64,000 nt of DNA from Symbiodinium natans. Taxonomy: Eukaryota; Sar; Dinophyceae; Suessiales; Symbiodiniaceae. The position numbers were made by a program, and so were the translations under genes. The stretch is taken from assembly GCA_905221605.1 (NCBI GenBank), contig CAJNDS010002152.1, forward strand, positions 494,001-558,000. The letters run 5' to 3'. This document shows, piece by piece, positions 23,150 through 33,779 of this stretch (the first letter of the stretch is position 1; each line of letters opens with the position of its first letter). Under the pieces are notes generated by a model. That model was not told where the DNA came from. It saw nothing but the letters and a program-made list of their open reading frames with translations, and searched no databases.

Positions 23150-23902
23150 CACTACCACTACCACTACCCCTACTGCTACCGCTACCGCTACCGCTACCAC
23201 TACCACTACCACTACCACTACCACTACCACTACCACTACTACTTCACCTCCTGGTCCTTCTTGTACTTACTCCTATGACCAGTACTAATGCTAGCATTCT
23301 GGTATTCGTGCTTGTAATCTGGAGCTGCTACCGCCCAGGTGGACCTCAAGACCAAAAGCTTCACGAAGCGGAGCCTCTGTGACCGACATCTGGGCTTCGT
23401 CTCAGTGAACCCATCCCTGAACGGCAAGAAACATCAGTTTGTCTATGCTGCTGTGGCGCATGGCGATGTGGGCCCCTATGGCGGAGTTGCCAAGATCGAC
23501 GTGGAGACTGGCGAGGTTGATGAGTGGTTAGGAGGAACTTCCGAATTCGTGGGAGAGCCTCTGTTCGTTCCCAAAGAAGGCCTCGATGGAGAGGAGGATG
23601 GGTACCTGATTTCAGTTAGCTTCAATGGAAAGGAGGACAAGAGCTCTGTCCTCATTTTCGATGCAAAGGACATCTCGCAGGGGCCTGTGTGTCAGATCCC
23701 TCTTGAGCAGTCAGCAGTCCCTTATGGGCTCAAAGCTTGCTGGGTGCCTGATGTGACCTACACGCCTGAGGAGATGAAGAGGAAGACGACCTTACTTAGG
23801 ATGTTTGTCAAAAAGTCCACTGAGTGGAACGCCATGGAGATGGGCTTCTCATCTTTCGGAGGGCAGGCGCTCTTCCAGAAGCAGGGGGTCAAGATGCGGT
23901 GA
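16555..23902 (+). CDS. carotenoid cleavage dioxygenase-like protein lacking the iron histidines
   Basis: A member of the RPE65/carotenoid-cleavage-oxygenase beta-propeller family. The exons are about 16555-16735 (start tentative), 16873-17468, 17572-17769, 17947-18037, 18163-18296, 22610-22753 and 23339-23902, giving about 635 aa. Family landmarks are GTYFRNGPG, ELDGDGF, LEFDP, IVVDMVA, RLVRYE-like text (here SLVRYE) and FVGEPLFVP. The four histidines that bind catalytic iron all appear replaced: Cys (17460-17462) in FGSCPK, Ala (17722-17724) in FADFAIT, Glu (18267-18269) in EEFANAFED, and Lys (23732-23734) in PYGLKACW. The N-terminus has a hydrophobic run (LGASAILALAAL) followed by basic and Ser residues, consistent with plastid targeting. 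Donors are GT (16736, 17469, 18038), GA (17770) and GC (22754); the one at 18297 is ambiguous. The fold seems kept; an iron-dependent reaction seems unlikely. Confidence 0.88.
18297..18362 (+). repeat. TTTAGGG array after a dioxygenase-like exon
   Basis: It starts immediately at the exon end and opens the 4.3 kb intron. The opposite end of the same intron carries CCCTAAA-like units (about 22030-22250). Confidence 0.9.
18535..22020. repeat. 63-bp minisatellite array inside an intron
   Basis: About 55 copies of a 63-bp unit, recognisable by GCTGATGCTCATGATGCTCG and GGCGTGACTGGCGTGA. Each unit includes CACCCTAAAGGGC, so a telomere-type heptamer is embedded in it. Copies vary by small indels, mainly in 19300-19830 and 21180-21760, and cleaner blocks alternate. 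Because 63 is a multiple of three, long false reading frames cross it on the minus strand. It lies wholly within the dioxygenase-like gene's intron 18297-22609. Confidence 0.97.
22030..22250 (-). repeat. degenerate CCCTAAA/CTCCTAAA array
   Basis: Degenerate units (CCCTAAA, CTCCTAAA, CCCGAAA) between the minisatellite and the exon at 22610. Confidence 0.85.
22308..22396. mobile_element. MITE-like inverted repeat, family C
   Basis: It begins with GGTTTCCGAAATCAGGGGTA and ends TTTTCGTAAACCCC, roughly the reverse complement. Related copies or fragments are at about 1797-1862, 31291-31393, 48511-48673 and 51755-51825. The interior shares a TTATAAGGGGATCCTACTAT-like core with 28850-28880. Confidence 0.6.
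23059..23240. repeat. (CTA)n trinucleotide repeat
   Basis: About thirty CTA units grading into CCACTA, CCGCTA and again CCACTA hexamers, inside the last intron of the dioxygenase-like gene. It produces poly-Leu and poly-Tyr false frames. Confidence 0.97.
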
Positions 23903-24582
23903 GCAGTTTTGCTGCTCAAGTTCAAGGGTTCACAAAAACGCAATGTACAACTGTGCAAACATGCTTTCGCGTGGTCTGACACACTCCGGGCTGCGCCCCT
24001 GCCGATTTTCCCACCAGAGGCCCAGCAAAATATGCAAGGCGCGTGATGCCGTTTGCATTTCGCCCGGCACTAAACCCTAAACCCCAAACCCTTGTGAACC
24101 CTAAACCCTGAACTGCAAAAAGCGCGGTGCCAGCTCTGTGAATTCCTGGATGTTGCCGAGGCAGGCGGCCGCACTGCATTTGCTCTACAGTGACGATGAG
24201 GCCCGGCCTTCAAGGAATCTGCGAGTTTTCCTTTTAGGGAGGTTTCCAAAACTCAGGGTCACCCTTGTTTCAGAAGGGCTTCCGTGTTCCGGGTATAGTT
24301 ACCCCCTGTTCCTACATGGGCGCTCAGACAGCAAAACCAGCATCCTTGTCCATCCCGCCCTGCATGCTTGTCTGATTGTGGCAGTTCAAGGCTTCGATAC
24401 CCTTATGCGACCCTGTGCCATCAGGAAAAAGCGATAACAGGGAACCCCCAAGAAAGGATGAACCCCCCGATTTCATGCCCGTTTAGGTAGCTCGAAAGTT
24501 TCGTGGATTTCCATTTTGCGCACATGGGCCATACCCTAAAACCCTACAAGCCTCAAACCCCCAATAAACCCTGAGCCTGCAG

Positions 24583-25185
24583 GCGCTGGACATCCTGGAG
24601 AAGAAGGCCAGGGCTTGGGGTCTCTGTATTTGGAGGTTCATGGGTACTTAGAAGTACGGATTCTGGTCCTAAGGACTTAAGCTACGTATAGTCCTACTTC
24701 TAAGCAGGCACAAACCTTCAAGTATGATGGTATGTATCCGAACATTGCAAGATGAAGTCAACCTCCGCCATCAAGCAAACATCCTGCAACAGCTGTCTGA
24801 GAGATGTTGGTCCGTGACAGACTGGACCAAGTGAGCCAGCGGTTCATCGCACTAAAGCAGGGCGACATCGCTCTTAGTGCCTGTGGGCAGGCATGGTTCC
24901 CTGAGTGCAAGGGCCTGCTCGCAGATTTTCTCCTGAAAGACTGGCTGACATAGAGAGTAGAGGAGGCACCCTGCAGGCCCTTCACTGTGGGTAGGTCCGG
25001 CTCCGGACAGCACAACGCGCAGGAGACGAAAACCAAAGCTCAATAAGAACACCCAACATCAACAAGAGGGAGAAGAAAAACTAAACCCTAAACCCTAAAC
25101 CCTAAACCCCTAAAGCTGTAAAGCTCCGCCCACAGCAGGCCAAGAGCTTGGAGGACTTCGACGCGCGCTTTCCAGGCTACGGTGG
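24583..25185 (+). CDS. two joined exons of an unidentified protein
   Basis: Exons 24583-24606 and 25139 to about 25185 join in phase across a GC-AG intron starting at 24607. The product contains ALDILEKKAKSLEDF and then DARFPGYGGFLPW. The aromatic Gly-rich motif is distinctive, but I cannot assign a family. The intron contains a family A element (24628-24724) and CCCTAAA units just before the acceptor. The second exon may extend to about 25249, where TTTAGGG repeats begin. An island at 25573-25645 (NHQRFCSRGVNEAGHCKSRD) may belong to the same gene. Confidence 0.45.
24628..24724. mobile_element. MITE-like inverted repeat, family A
   Basis: The left end is TATTTGGAGGTTCATGGGTA and the right end AAACCTTCAAGTA. 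A central inverted repeat (AGAAGTA against TACTTCT) extends the hairpin. It sits inside an intron. Confidence 0.65.
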
Positions 25186-25254
25186 CTTCCTCCCTTGGCC
25201 GGGGAGCTCGGAGACCCCAGGATGCGCGTCACGAAAGCTTTCCCCAGAGGGGTT

Positions 25255-27260
25255 TAGGGTTTAGGGTTTAGGGTTTCCCCAGAAGACCAAGCAGAGAATA
25301 CGCCTCAAGAGCAAAGCGCTGAAGCAGATCCCCAAAGGTTTCCCAGCCCCAGAGGATCCGAAGCCCTGAGCCTCCCGCACGAGATCCTGAACACTAAGTG
25401 AACCCCAACCCCCCGGAAAAGGTCAATCGACCCTGAGCCCTGAACCTCTAAAGGCCAACTGAAACCCTAAGGGCCTTAAAGGCCCTAAATGCCCTGAACC
25501 CTTAAGGCCCTAAACCCTAAACCCTAAGGCCCTAAACCCTAAATCCCAAACCCTTTCTGACCTGACGAACCACCAGAGGTTTTGCTCTCGTGGCGTCAAC
25601 GAGGCCGGCCACTGCAAGAGCCGGGACCCTCTGCAGCCCAACTAAGGCCCTGAACCCAAGAGATATTCCAGGTAGTAATATAAATTCAAATCAAATTGCA
25701 CAAGCCCTAAACCCTGAACCCTGAACCCTGATTCCTAAACCGCCTAAACCCTAAACCCTACAGTAAACCCGCAGAGGGTGGTTTTGGGGTGTTTATGGTG
25801 TTTGGGGCTTTGTAGGATTTAGGGGTTCAGAGGGTTTAGGGGTTTGTAGGGTTAAGGATGGTGGGCGTGGCGGATGAAACATGAGGCCCACCTAGCCTGG
25901 GCCTCAAAGTGCTGGTTCTTAGTAGGGAAACCCTTTAAGGGATTCTAAGGTACCTAAATCCCTCATCCCCTACGAAAGACCTGTAGGAGTATGCGGGCAA
26001 CTGCTCAGAGACACAAGGTCCCACGGACCCTGGCGACAGCAAGATAATGCCGCTTCTGGGCTGGGAGACGAGCCGCAAGCCAAGCAGCGAAGGTGATCTA
26101 TAACTATAAAGTTTAGGTTTTAGATTCTCAACTTTTGTGGTCCTTTCTGGGAGCCTCTTATCTAGGGTACCCAAAACCCTCCCAAACCCTTCCAAAGAAA
26201 TCCTACATAATCCCCAAGCCCGAAACCCTCAAGCCTTGAGCTTGAGGCCTGCCCGGCTTGGACAACGGTCAGCTCGCATTCGGCGCCGCAGCGGTGGCGC
26301 GTTCCTTAGCCACGGGTTGGTCCTGGGACTCCAGCTGAGCTTCCTCAAGGGTTCAGGGTTTATGGGATCCACTTCAGGGGTTTAGGGTTTATGGGATTTA
26401 GAGATGAGGGTTTGGGATGCATATCAAGGGCCACAGGCATTCAGAGTACGTTGGCCCTTTCGGGGCACCTTGGTGTTTTCGGGGTGGTGGGTGCCGGGTC
26501 CCTGTCTGAGGGACGTGAACCTTGCGGAACAACCTCCGAGGTGCATGTTCTCGAACGGCGGGCTGCGCAGCAGGGTGCATCCAGTCTTGACCTAAGCAGC
26601 ACACGCCGACAGAGCTGCAGTCGCCTATGAGTGCAACATTCTGGGTGTAATTCTGTATTCTGTATATTCTGTGTTCCGTATTCATCAAAGCGAAATCAAG
26701 TAGATGTTTCCAGGAAGAAACAGCGCGGGCGTCGAGGAGGCTTTAGGGGGTTCGAGCACCCAAAAAGCCTGTAATTCCTGACCCCCGTACGCCTGGAAGC
26801 TGCTTAAAGCCACCGACCAACCCCATCCGAAACCCGCAAGCTTCTCAATATTTTTTGAACTCAAACCCTAAGTTTGGGGTAGTTCTGAACACGGGGTCTC
26901 TGTGTGGTGCCCTTTGAGTCACATTTTGTAGTGCAAAAAGGTTTACTAGCGAAGCCAGCGCCCGACCAGAGCCATGAGGCCGTTTTGCCCAGATGGCCCA
27001 GCGCTGGAACGCCCGGCTTTTGAGGATGAAGGTGCCTTCCGAGAGGGCCCACCGACAACCGCCGGCCCCATTTAAGCCCAAAAGAGGCCGAATAATCAAA
27101 CAGATGGATTTAATTTAGTTGTTAGGGTGTGTGTGTGTGTGTAGATCCCGGTCCCGGGGCTTATCGGGTTTAAGGGCTTTACAAGGGCTATTAAGGGCTT
27201 GAGGGCTGGAGAGTTTTAGGGTTTTAAGGGCTAGGCAGGGCTCTTGAGGGCTCTCAAGGG
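25255..27260. other. no gene assembled; decayed repeats
   Basis: It contains CCCTAAA-like units (25460-25560, 25700-25770), TTTAGGG-like units (25800-25860, 26345-26400), a hairpin at about 25916-25978 and a (GT)n run at 27129-27141. Open frames are short and unrecognised. Confidence 0.45.
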
Positions 27261-27263
27261 CAC

Positions 27264-27388
27264 AACCCTAAACCCTAAACCCTAAACCCTAAACCCTAAA
27301 CCCTAAACCCTAAACCCTAAACCCTAAACCCTAAACCCTAAACCCTAAACCCTAAACCCTAAACCCTAACCCTTAAACCCTAAACCCT
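27264..27388 (-). repeat. long perfect CCCTAAA array
   Basis: About 17 nearly perfect CCCTAAA heptamers, one of the longest uninterrupted runs in the window. It is followed by a candidate exon and then by a TTTAGGG array at 27500-27560. Confidence 0.97.
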
Positions 27389-27408
27389 ACTAAGAGCTTG
27401 GGGTTCAG

Positions 27409-27491
27409 GAGCCTCCTTAGCACTCTGTGGGCCTGCGAGGCCTCGGTCGTCAACTTGTTTTACGACGGGTCTGGCCTGGTCTTGGCCTCAG
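27409..27491 (+). other. candidate exon, unidentified
   Basis: An 83-nt island between a CCCTAAA array and a TTTAGGG array, with an AG acceptor and a GA donor. The open frame contains STLWACEASVVNLFYDGSG. No family is recognised. Confidence 0.4.
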
Positions 27492-27499
27492 GATGTCCG

Positions 27500-27560
27500 G
27501 GGTTTAGGGTTTAGGGTTTAGGGTTTAGGGTTTAGGGTTTAGGAATTAGGGTTTAGGGTC
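27500..27560 (+). repeat. TTTAGGG telomere-type array
   Basis: About eight units, including one AATTAGGG variant, directly following the candidate exon at 27409-27491. Confidence 0.95.
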
Positions 27561-28011
27561 ATAAGCCCTACACCCGAAGCCCCTTAGGGTCTGGCTGCTG
27601 ATGCCCGCATCCAACGAATCGCTGCTCTTGGAGCCCACCTCATTGCAAAAACGAATTCCTGGTTGATACTGGTAGCGTTTTGCTATTGTTCTTGTTCTTG
27701 TTCTTGTCTAAAGGGTTCTGAAGCACGGGCCCTTGGGGGGTTGTGTAGGGTATATAAGGGTATAGAAGGGTATAGAAGGGTATAGAAGGGTATATCAAGG
27801 GTATATAAGGGTATATAAGGGCAGATAAGGGTATATAAGGGTATGTAAGTGTATATAAGGGGCCCCTTCAAGGCACAGACTAAGGTCCATGTAACTACCC
27901 TAAGGGAGAGGGTCATGTGCCGCGCTACCTGCGGCGCTTCTGCAGAGGTGCGCATGATAGCCGAGCTGAAGAACATGACCATCGATGTGCCTGCCTCGAC
28001 GACAGGTTTTC

Positions 28012-28147
28012 CTTCGGCCAAATAGAGGAGGACTGTGGACTTCCTGTCGCATCTTGAGGTTGCAAAGAATGCCTCCAATGCCCGCAACTTGAACAACATG
28101 GTCGCTGCCTCATTGCCCGGGTTCTGTCTTGCACCGGTGGAGCACAT
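28012..28147 (-). CDS. possible formin FH2-domain fragment
   Basis: On the minus strand an open segment contains MLFKLRALEAFFATSRCDR followed by KSTVLLYLAEG. Spacing and residues resemble the formin FH2 stretch normally written as FKL-x-AL...T...K-x-T-L-x-YL; formins nucleate actin filaments. This would be the only minus-strand gene here. The plus strand of the same bases also has an open frame, and the expected G-first exon border is not seen. A chance or antisense frame is therefore a real alternative. Confidence 0.3.
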
Positions 28148-28489
28148 GGGGCGACAAACGCTTGCAAAGCAAGCAAACTATCAGCGGAAATCCTGCTGGT
28201 GCGCGCAAGTTGTGTGAACATCGCTGTAGAGGTGATCGCCACTAAGCCGCCATGCCTCGTACCAAGGTGCTTTGGGATCCTTTTGAGGGGGAGATGCGGT
28301 TCCCTCAGTCTTCAAGTAGCCGGTGTTCGCAGTACTGGCGACTTTGGCGCCGAACCAGAGTCCGGAGAATGTGCACAACAGGATTGTTCTCTTCATGGAT
28401 CTCTTTGGCAACTGGAGCAAATTCGAAAACAATGGCGAGGCCGGGAAAGTGTTATCACTTGCCGGTGCTGCATGGAGAACGAACCTCTT

Positions 28490-28591
28490 GCGAATTGTGT
28501 GGGCGCTTTCGCTGCTATAATCGAAGACGGAAGTAGTTTCGCGAATTGTGTGGGCGCTTTCGCTGCTATAATCGAAGACGGAAGTAGTTTC
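28490..28591 (+). repeat. 51-bp perfect tandem duplication
   Basis: Two adjacent identical 51-nt copies (28490-28540, 28541-28591). In the plus-strand frame open across 28199-28708 this duplicates a 17-residue segment, ANCVGAFAAIIEDGSSF. Being a multiple of three and in frame, it fits a coding exon, though the protein is unidentified. Confidence 0.9.
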
Positions 28592-29259
28592 CCAGAGAGA
28601 TGGAAAGGACCAACCAAAGATGAGATCAGCCAGCCCTGGCGTAATTGGCGAGCTCGCCTGTACGAAGAGATGAAACAAATGCAGAACCGAAAGACACTCC
28701 CAAACTAGCAAATCATGTTCCTTGTTGTGTGAGAGAGACTATGAGGGATGGAGTCGAAGCAGAAGCTATCGTAAACTCCAACCCGAGACGGAAGACAAGA
28801 AAATTCCAAGATTGCAAATCCCGCTCGCGGAAGCTCGTACCTTACTGGGGGTCCTTATTCTAAGGGGATGCTACTATTTGGGGGTCTATATCACGGGCAT
28901 GTTCGTAGACTCCCATGTGACATTCCCCTCATCTTACACAAACCGAGACTTTGTTTTCGGCAGAGAAAGAGAGGAGAAAATCTGAGTCGTGCAGGGGGGC
29001 CTCCGGGGTGGACCCTCCCACCCAGAAAAAACGAAGAATGGAAATGGAACTGACAGCAGGCTTTCTGGTTTCCGTGCGATCTCTCTCTTAGCTGCACCCG
29101 TGCTTCTGCAAGCTCTTTGCAGGAGGAGAAGCAGCGCATGTGGAAGATCAAAGCGGAGCACGCCCCGAGCCTCACATTCCTTTCGCGTGCCTTTGAAACT
29201 TTCAGATTCTGTTAAGGCCAAAGTGGCCCTATAAAGCTTCAAGATCCCGTAAGCTTGAG

Positions 29260-29334
29260 GTCGAGCCCGTTGTCTATACTGCTGCCGACAGCACGAAGAT
29301 GGTTGTGCAAAAGGGTTTCTGGCGCCGCCCTGAG
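29260..29334 (+). other. candidate exon, unidentified
   Basis: A 75-nt open segment with an AG acceptor, a G-first start and a GT donor. It contains VVYTAADSTKMVVQKGFW. Nearby open islands at 29117-29207 (EEKQRMWKIKAEHAPSL) and about 29401-29490 (WKTLQLPYMDIPLVWAL) could be the same gene. No family is recognised. Confidence 0.4.
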
Positions 29335-29764
29335 GTCCTTGGAGCCTCCTTGGGGTTTCTATAGGTCGTCAGATTTTTGTTCTCCACGTGCGGGACGCAG
29401 GTTTTCAGCACATGAACAGTGGAAGACGCTACAGCTTCCCTACATGGACATTCCCTTGGTCTGGGCGCTCAGCGGCGTTTTTTCGCAGTGAGTGGAGAGA
29501 GCGGCGTGCATCACAACCTGCTACTGGAGGTACTCGTACTACAGTCGCTCTAGAACATGTGAACTCAGAGCACAGAGTTTTCGACGGGCCGCGTTGCTGG
29601 CAGCGCGTGCGCCCAGGTCAAGCACCTGTTTGCAAACGGAGAGTTTGCACGCTTGGAGAATTCAGTGCAACTACAGCTGCCACGGACTTGGGTGTCTTGA
29701 CCTGCTTGGCGATACCATAGCCACATCAGCCATAATTCAGGATGGTTCAGCCCTGTTTTGAGGG

Positions 29765-32700
29765 GTAGTCCAGGATGCAATGAATTGAGCCCCATTCGAC
29801 CCCAAATCCCGTCTCGTACCTTTAATTCTAGCCTCCTCGGCGTTCACCAGCAGGTCTCTAACGGAACTCCTGTTCGGGGTCCTATTGCACTCCCCCCCCC
29901 CCCCTGTGCTTAGCGCAACAACAAAACCAACTTAGAGACTTAGAGAGCTGACCAGACATGACCGGATGGATCAAGCAGGCCGTAAGTGAAAGGAGTCCTT
30001 GTCAAGGGCACACTAGATGACCTCGAGCCTGAGGACCCTGAACCCTCAACCCGGACCCCTAAGACCCTAAACCCTGAAGACCCTAAACCCTGAAGACCCT
30101 AAACCCTAAACCCTAAACCCTAAACCCTAAACCCTAAACCCTGAAGACCCTACTGACAACTGAAGGCCCGGCTTGATGGCTTCGGTCAACGCGCCCAACG
30201 GCATCCCGGCTGGAAGCAGCTGCTTCGGAAGCCAGTTTAGGGTTTAGGGTTTAGGGTTTAGGGTTTAGGGTTTCGGGTCTAGGGTTTTAGGAGAAGCTCC
30301 GTACTCCAGCAGAAGATGCTGGACACATCAACTTTACCCAGCCGCAGCAGGAAGTAAGAAGAGGGCCCAGAAGCCAGGGTCATAAGCAGACACTTACCCT
30401 AATTAAACCCTAAGCCCCAAACCCTAGACCCTAAACTCCTTCTACGCCCTGGATGCCGAGGTGTGCAGTGCGACGCGCATCCTTACTGCAGCGCCCTGGG
30501 CATTCAGGTGGGGGGGCCCTGTGGGTTTTTGCGGGTGTCTCAGAGGGCTCTTGAGTGACTCGGGTGTTTCCCTAAGGGGCCTAGGGGTGCCTGCCTTCTT
30601 GGGGTCCTGACTATAAGGGAATCCTGATCCTGCTATTTTTGGGGGGATCTGTAGGAAGGGTTCATTACTGTGTTTTTAGGCAACCCCACACTTACCCCAC
30701 TTCAGTCTATGTGGCCTCACGTCAGCGCAGGCACTGGCAGAGCAGCCAATTTTCACTGCCTGGCGCTTAGAACGATTTCGTCCTTTGCAGTTTGAGAATC
30801 CGCGCCCCCCCCCCCCCCCCCGGCTTTGTTCCCAACCGCTGCTGAGATGTGCTGAGGAGACAGTTCTCACACCGTATGCAGCGTTCCCTTCAATTCTGGT
30901 CGCGTGAGCCTGAGATGACCACAGGATTGAGTTGTAGCCCTAAACCCTAAACCCGAAAGCCTAAACCCTACACCCTGCACCCTGCACCCTACACCCTACA
31001 CACCCTAAACCCACGGTGAGCCTCTCATGTCACCAGCCCAGGACTCGGCTGCTGGACTCGCGTGGTGCGCCAGCCTTGAGCCTTAAACCTCTAGAACCCT
31101 CCAAAAGCCCTGTAAAGCCATGAAAAGCATTTGCAAAGCCCTTTTAAAGCTCCATGAAGCCCTGAAAAGCACCAAAAAACGCACCCTGTAAAGCCCTATT
31201 CGAAGCCGGAAGCTCTGCATCGGCGAACACGGAGGCATCTCAGAAAGTCTAGCAACGATGCGGGGGGAGCCTTCATCGAGCTTTAGGATGCATGTGGCGG
31301 TTTCCGAAATTAGGGGTACCTTATTGGGGCCCTTCTGATAAGTACTACATGGGGTCTACATTGGGGGTCCCTTATTTTGGCCAAAACCCCCATGTGCACA
31401 TGTGTGTTGAGTTGAGAAGCCCCTCCTTTCAAATCAAGACTGCCCTAAGCCCTGAACCCTAAACCCGAAACCCCCAAACCCTAAATCCTAAACCCTAAGC
31501 CCTAAACCCTAAACCCTAAACCACCCTCAGCTAGAAACCCTAAGCCCGAGAGGTACAACCACATGCTTGCCATGCCTCGGGTTCAAACCCCCGTTGGCAG
31601 CATCGAGTCTTTCACAAACACCGGCAAGGCCGTCCGGAGCCCTGGTGGCTCGAGCTCAGGTTTCGGGTCTGAGGGTTGTAGGGCTGGTTTCTTTGGGGGA
31701 AGGGGGGTTTAGGGTTTAGGGTTTAGGGGCTAGGGGGGTTTTGGGGAAGTTCGTTCCGGAAAGGGTTTGAGAGAACTGCGCCCAAGTGGCCAAGGTCGCG
31801 CCAATGGCGACTTGGGATGCGAAAGCCACCACGGCCCTGCGCCCAGTACTTGGAGAATCCACAACTAGGGCCAGAAGTGCCCAAGGGCTATAAGTGCCCG
31901 CTGTGCTTGAGGTTAGAACCAGTGACGACCAGAATTAAACCTTTGGCCTCATAATTGAAGGGCTGCTCTTCTCGGCACCTCGCCCTTCAAGATCTTGCTA
32001 AGTGCCCGAGTAGTTTTAGAGGACCCCAATAATTACCCCTAGTAGGCCCGCACAACCCCCTACTACCCCGAGAAGCCCTAGTAACGCTATGCCAGATGTA
32101 CCCCAACGACCCAAAGCCCCAATGAGAGAAAACCCTAGTAAGTGATGAACTGCCAGGTCGTGGCAATGCTTGGCGGGACCGGACACATCCTGCGTGCCCT
32201 GCATGCATCGTGAGCAAGCAGAGGCACTTCACAACATCCTACTGGCAAGATCTCGTGTGTGCAGTCCTCAAAATTATGGTCCTTTTTTGGGGTAAGGCTA
32301 AAAAGTGACGCTCCTTAGGATGATGGGAACGAAGGAGGACACGAAGGGACCATAGTCCCCCCACCGCCACCGCCACCCCGCTGTGTGCAGCTTCAAAGAG
32401 TGTCCAAGGTGCATACATGGAGGAGCACCGACTCTATGGCGTGTTCGAAGATCGCGTGAAGTCCATGTATGTCTCACACTCAGATCGTCCCGATCTTTGC
32501 CAGGCGTGACTTTCTGCCACCTCCCTGCCCTGAGGGCCCCATCTTCGAGCCGGTCATTGCGTCCGTGTTGCCGAGTAAGGTATCCGTCGGCACGCTCCTC
32601 AGTCCTCAGTTGTGGGTGGTTGTGAATACTTGAAGGCTCATAGAACCTTATAAGTAGGGTCGGGTTATAGCCATAGTCACCCCACAAAAAAGCCTGTTAA

Positions 32701-33120
32701 AAGTTCCCATGTTCCCCCAAGTAGGCCGATTTGGGCTCCTGGGGCAGCGCGAGCTTTGCGGTTTCTTCAACCTCGCTGCCAGATGCGCAAATCGCGCGGC
32801 TTCCAAAGCTGCCCCTGCCATCGCCTCACTCTCAACGGGCAAAGGCCATGGGTTACCAGTAGCACTTTTGAAGGATTTTATACTATGAGTATTAGAGTAT
32901 TGTGACCATTACTGCTCTTGTCGTTTCTATTACTTAGACGGATGGAGTGCTCTGCAGCCGGGCTTCCGCACTTACGTTGCCGGTGCATACACATATTCCG
33001 GCGCGCCTTCATCTCTCACTTGAGACCGGGTTTAGGGTTTAGGGTTTAGGGCCTGCGGGCCTCTGCAGGACGCCTTGCCGGAAGACTTTCCGAGCTGCCG
33101 CTGCTGCCTGCCTGCAGGAG
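29765..33120. other. mostly noncoding, with orphan exon islands
   Basis: Repeats: CCCTAAA with GAAGACCCTAAA variants (30050-30150), TTTAGGG (30237-30275), CCCTACA-type units (30940-31015). One island, 30166-30230, is flanked by both array types with AG and GC borders and contains LDGFGQRAQRHPGWKQLL. A family A-like element lies at 32627-32725 and a family C-like element at 31291-31393. A short island at about 33069-33125 contains DALPEDFPSCRCCLPAGDL. None can be assigned a function. Confidence 0.4.
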
Positions 33121-33125
33121 ACCTC

Positions 33126-33139
33126 TACAAAACCATACC

Positions 33140-33185
<46 letters not shown>

Positions 33186-33215
33186 ACCCTAAACCCTAAA
33201 CCCAAAACCCAAAAC
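33126..33215 (-). repeat. CCCTCAA variant array
   Basis: Seven CCCTCAA units, then CCCTAAA and CCCAAAA. It is another locally homogenised variant of the telomere-type heptamer. Confidence 0.95.
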
Positions 33216-33450
33216 CCAAAGCCCGACCTACCACCCTTCCCCAGCAAGCCCAAGGCTCTGCGAGCCCCAAAATCTTGCCCAGGACCCATCCCCTCCGCAG
33301 TCGCTTGCACCACTCCATGTCCTCTTCCCAAGCCCAGAGGAGACGCCCTACACTCGAAGCCCCCAAAGAACTCTCTTTTTCGCCATGTCAACCCCCAACC
33401 CCCCCCCGCCAAAAAAAGCAAAGTAAATTTAAACAACAAATAAAGAACAA

Positions 33451-33506
33451 AAATAGATAAATAAATAAAAAAAAATATATATATATATATTTATTTATTT
33501 ATTTGT
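33451..33506. repeat. AT-rich inverted repeat
   Basis: AAATAAATAAA-type units followed by an AT dinucleotide run and TTTATTTATTTATTT. It can fold into an almost perfect hairpin. Confidence 0.85.
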
Positions 33507-33562
33507 TAAAGTCAAAGAAAGGCCACGGCCTTTCATTGGCCCAGAAAGTCCCCTGTGAGCCC

Positions 33563-33672
33563 TACTCGGAGGTTCAAGGGTAGTTGTAAGTGGGGTTGGA
33601 AGTACCCCTAAGTAAGATCATAATTATAGGGACCTTACATCCCCACTTATCAGTACCCATGAACCTCCAAGT
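33563..33672. mobile_element. MITE-like inverted repeat, family A, best copy
   Basis: The left arm ACTCGGAGGTTCAAGGGTAG...GTAAGTGGGG pairs with the right arm CCCCACTTATCAGTACCCAT...GAACCTCCAAGT over about 35 bp. It is the clearest member of the family seen also at 4542, 8060, 24628, 32627 and 58123. Confidence 0.75.
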
Positions 33673-33779
33673 GGGTTTACGGCTCAGGGGTTGCCAAGTT
33701 GCCAACCCCTGCCGAGGCCTCGAGGACGTGAAAACTCCAGGCAGGAGAGCTGTTGATTCCCTTCCCATTTAATATTAAC

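Noticed and set aside
22861-23382. Poly-Leu/Tyr/Val frames
   Set aside because: Translation of the (CTA)n microsatellite within an intron of the dioxygenase-like gene.
31560-31600. tRNA gene suggested by GGTTCAAACCC
   Set aside because: The T-loop-like motif is present, but no A box or complementary acceptor stem is found at the right distance.
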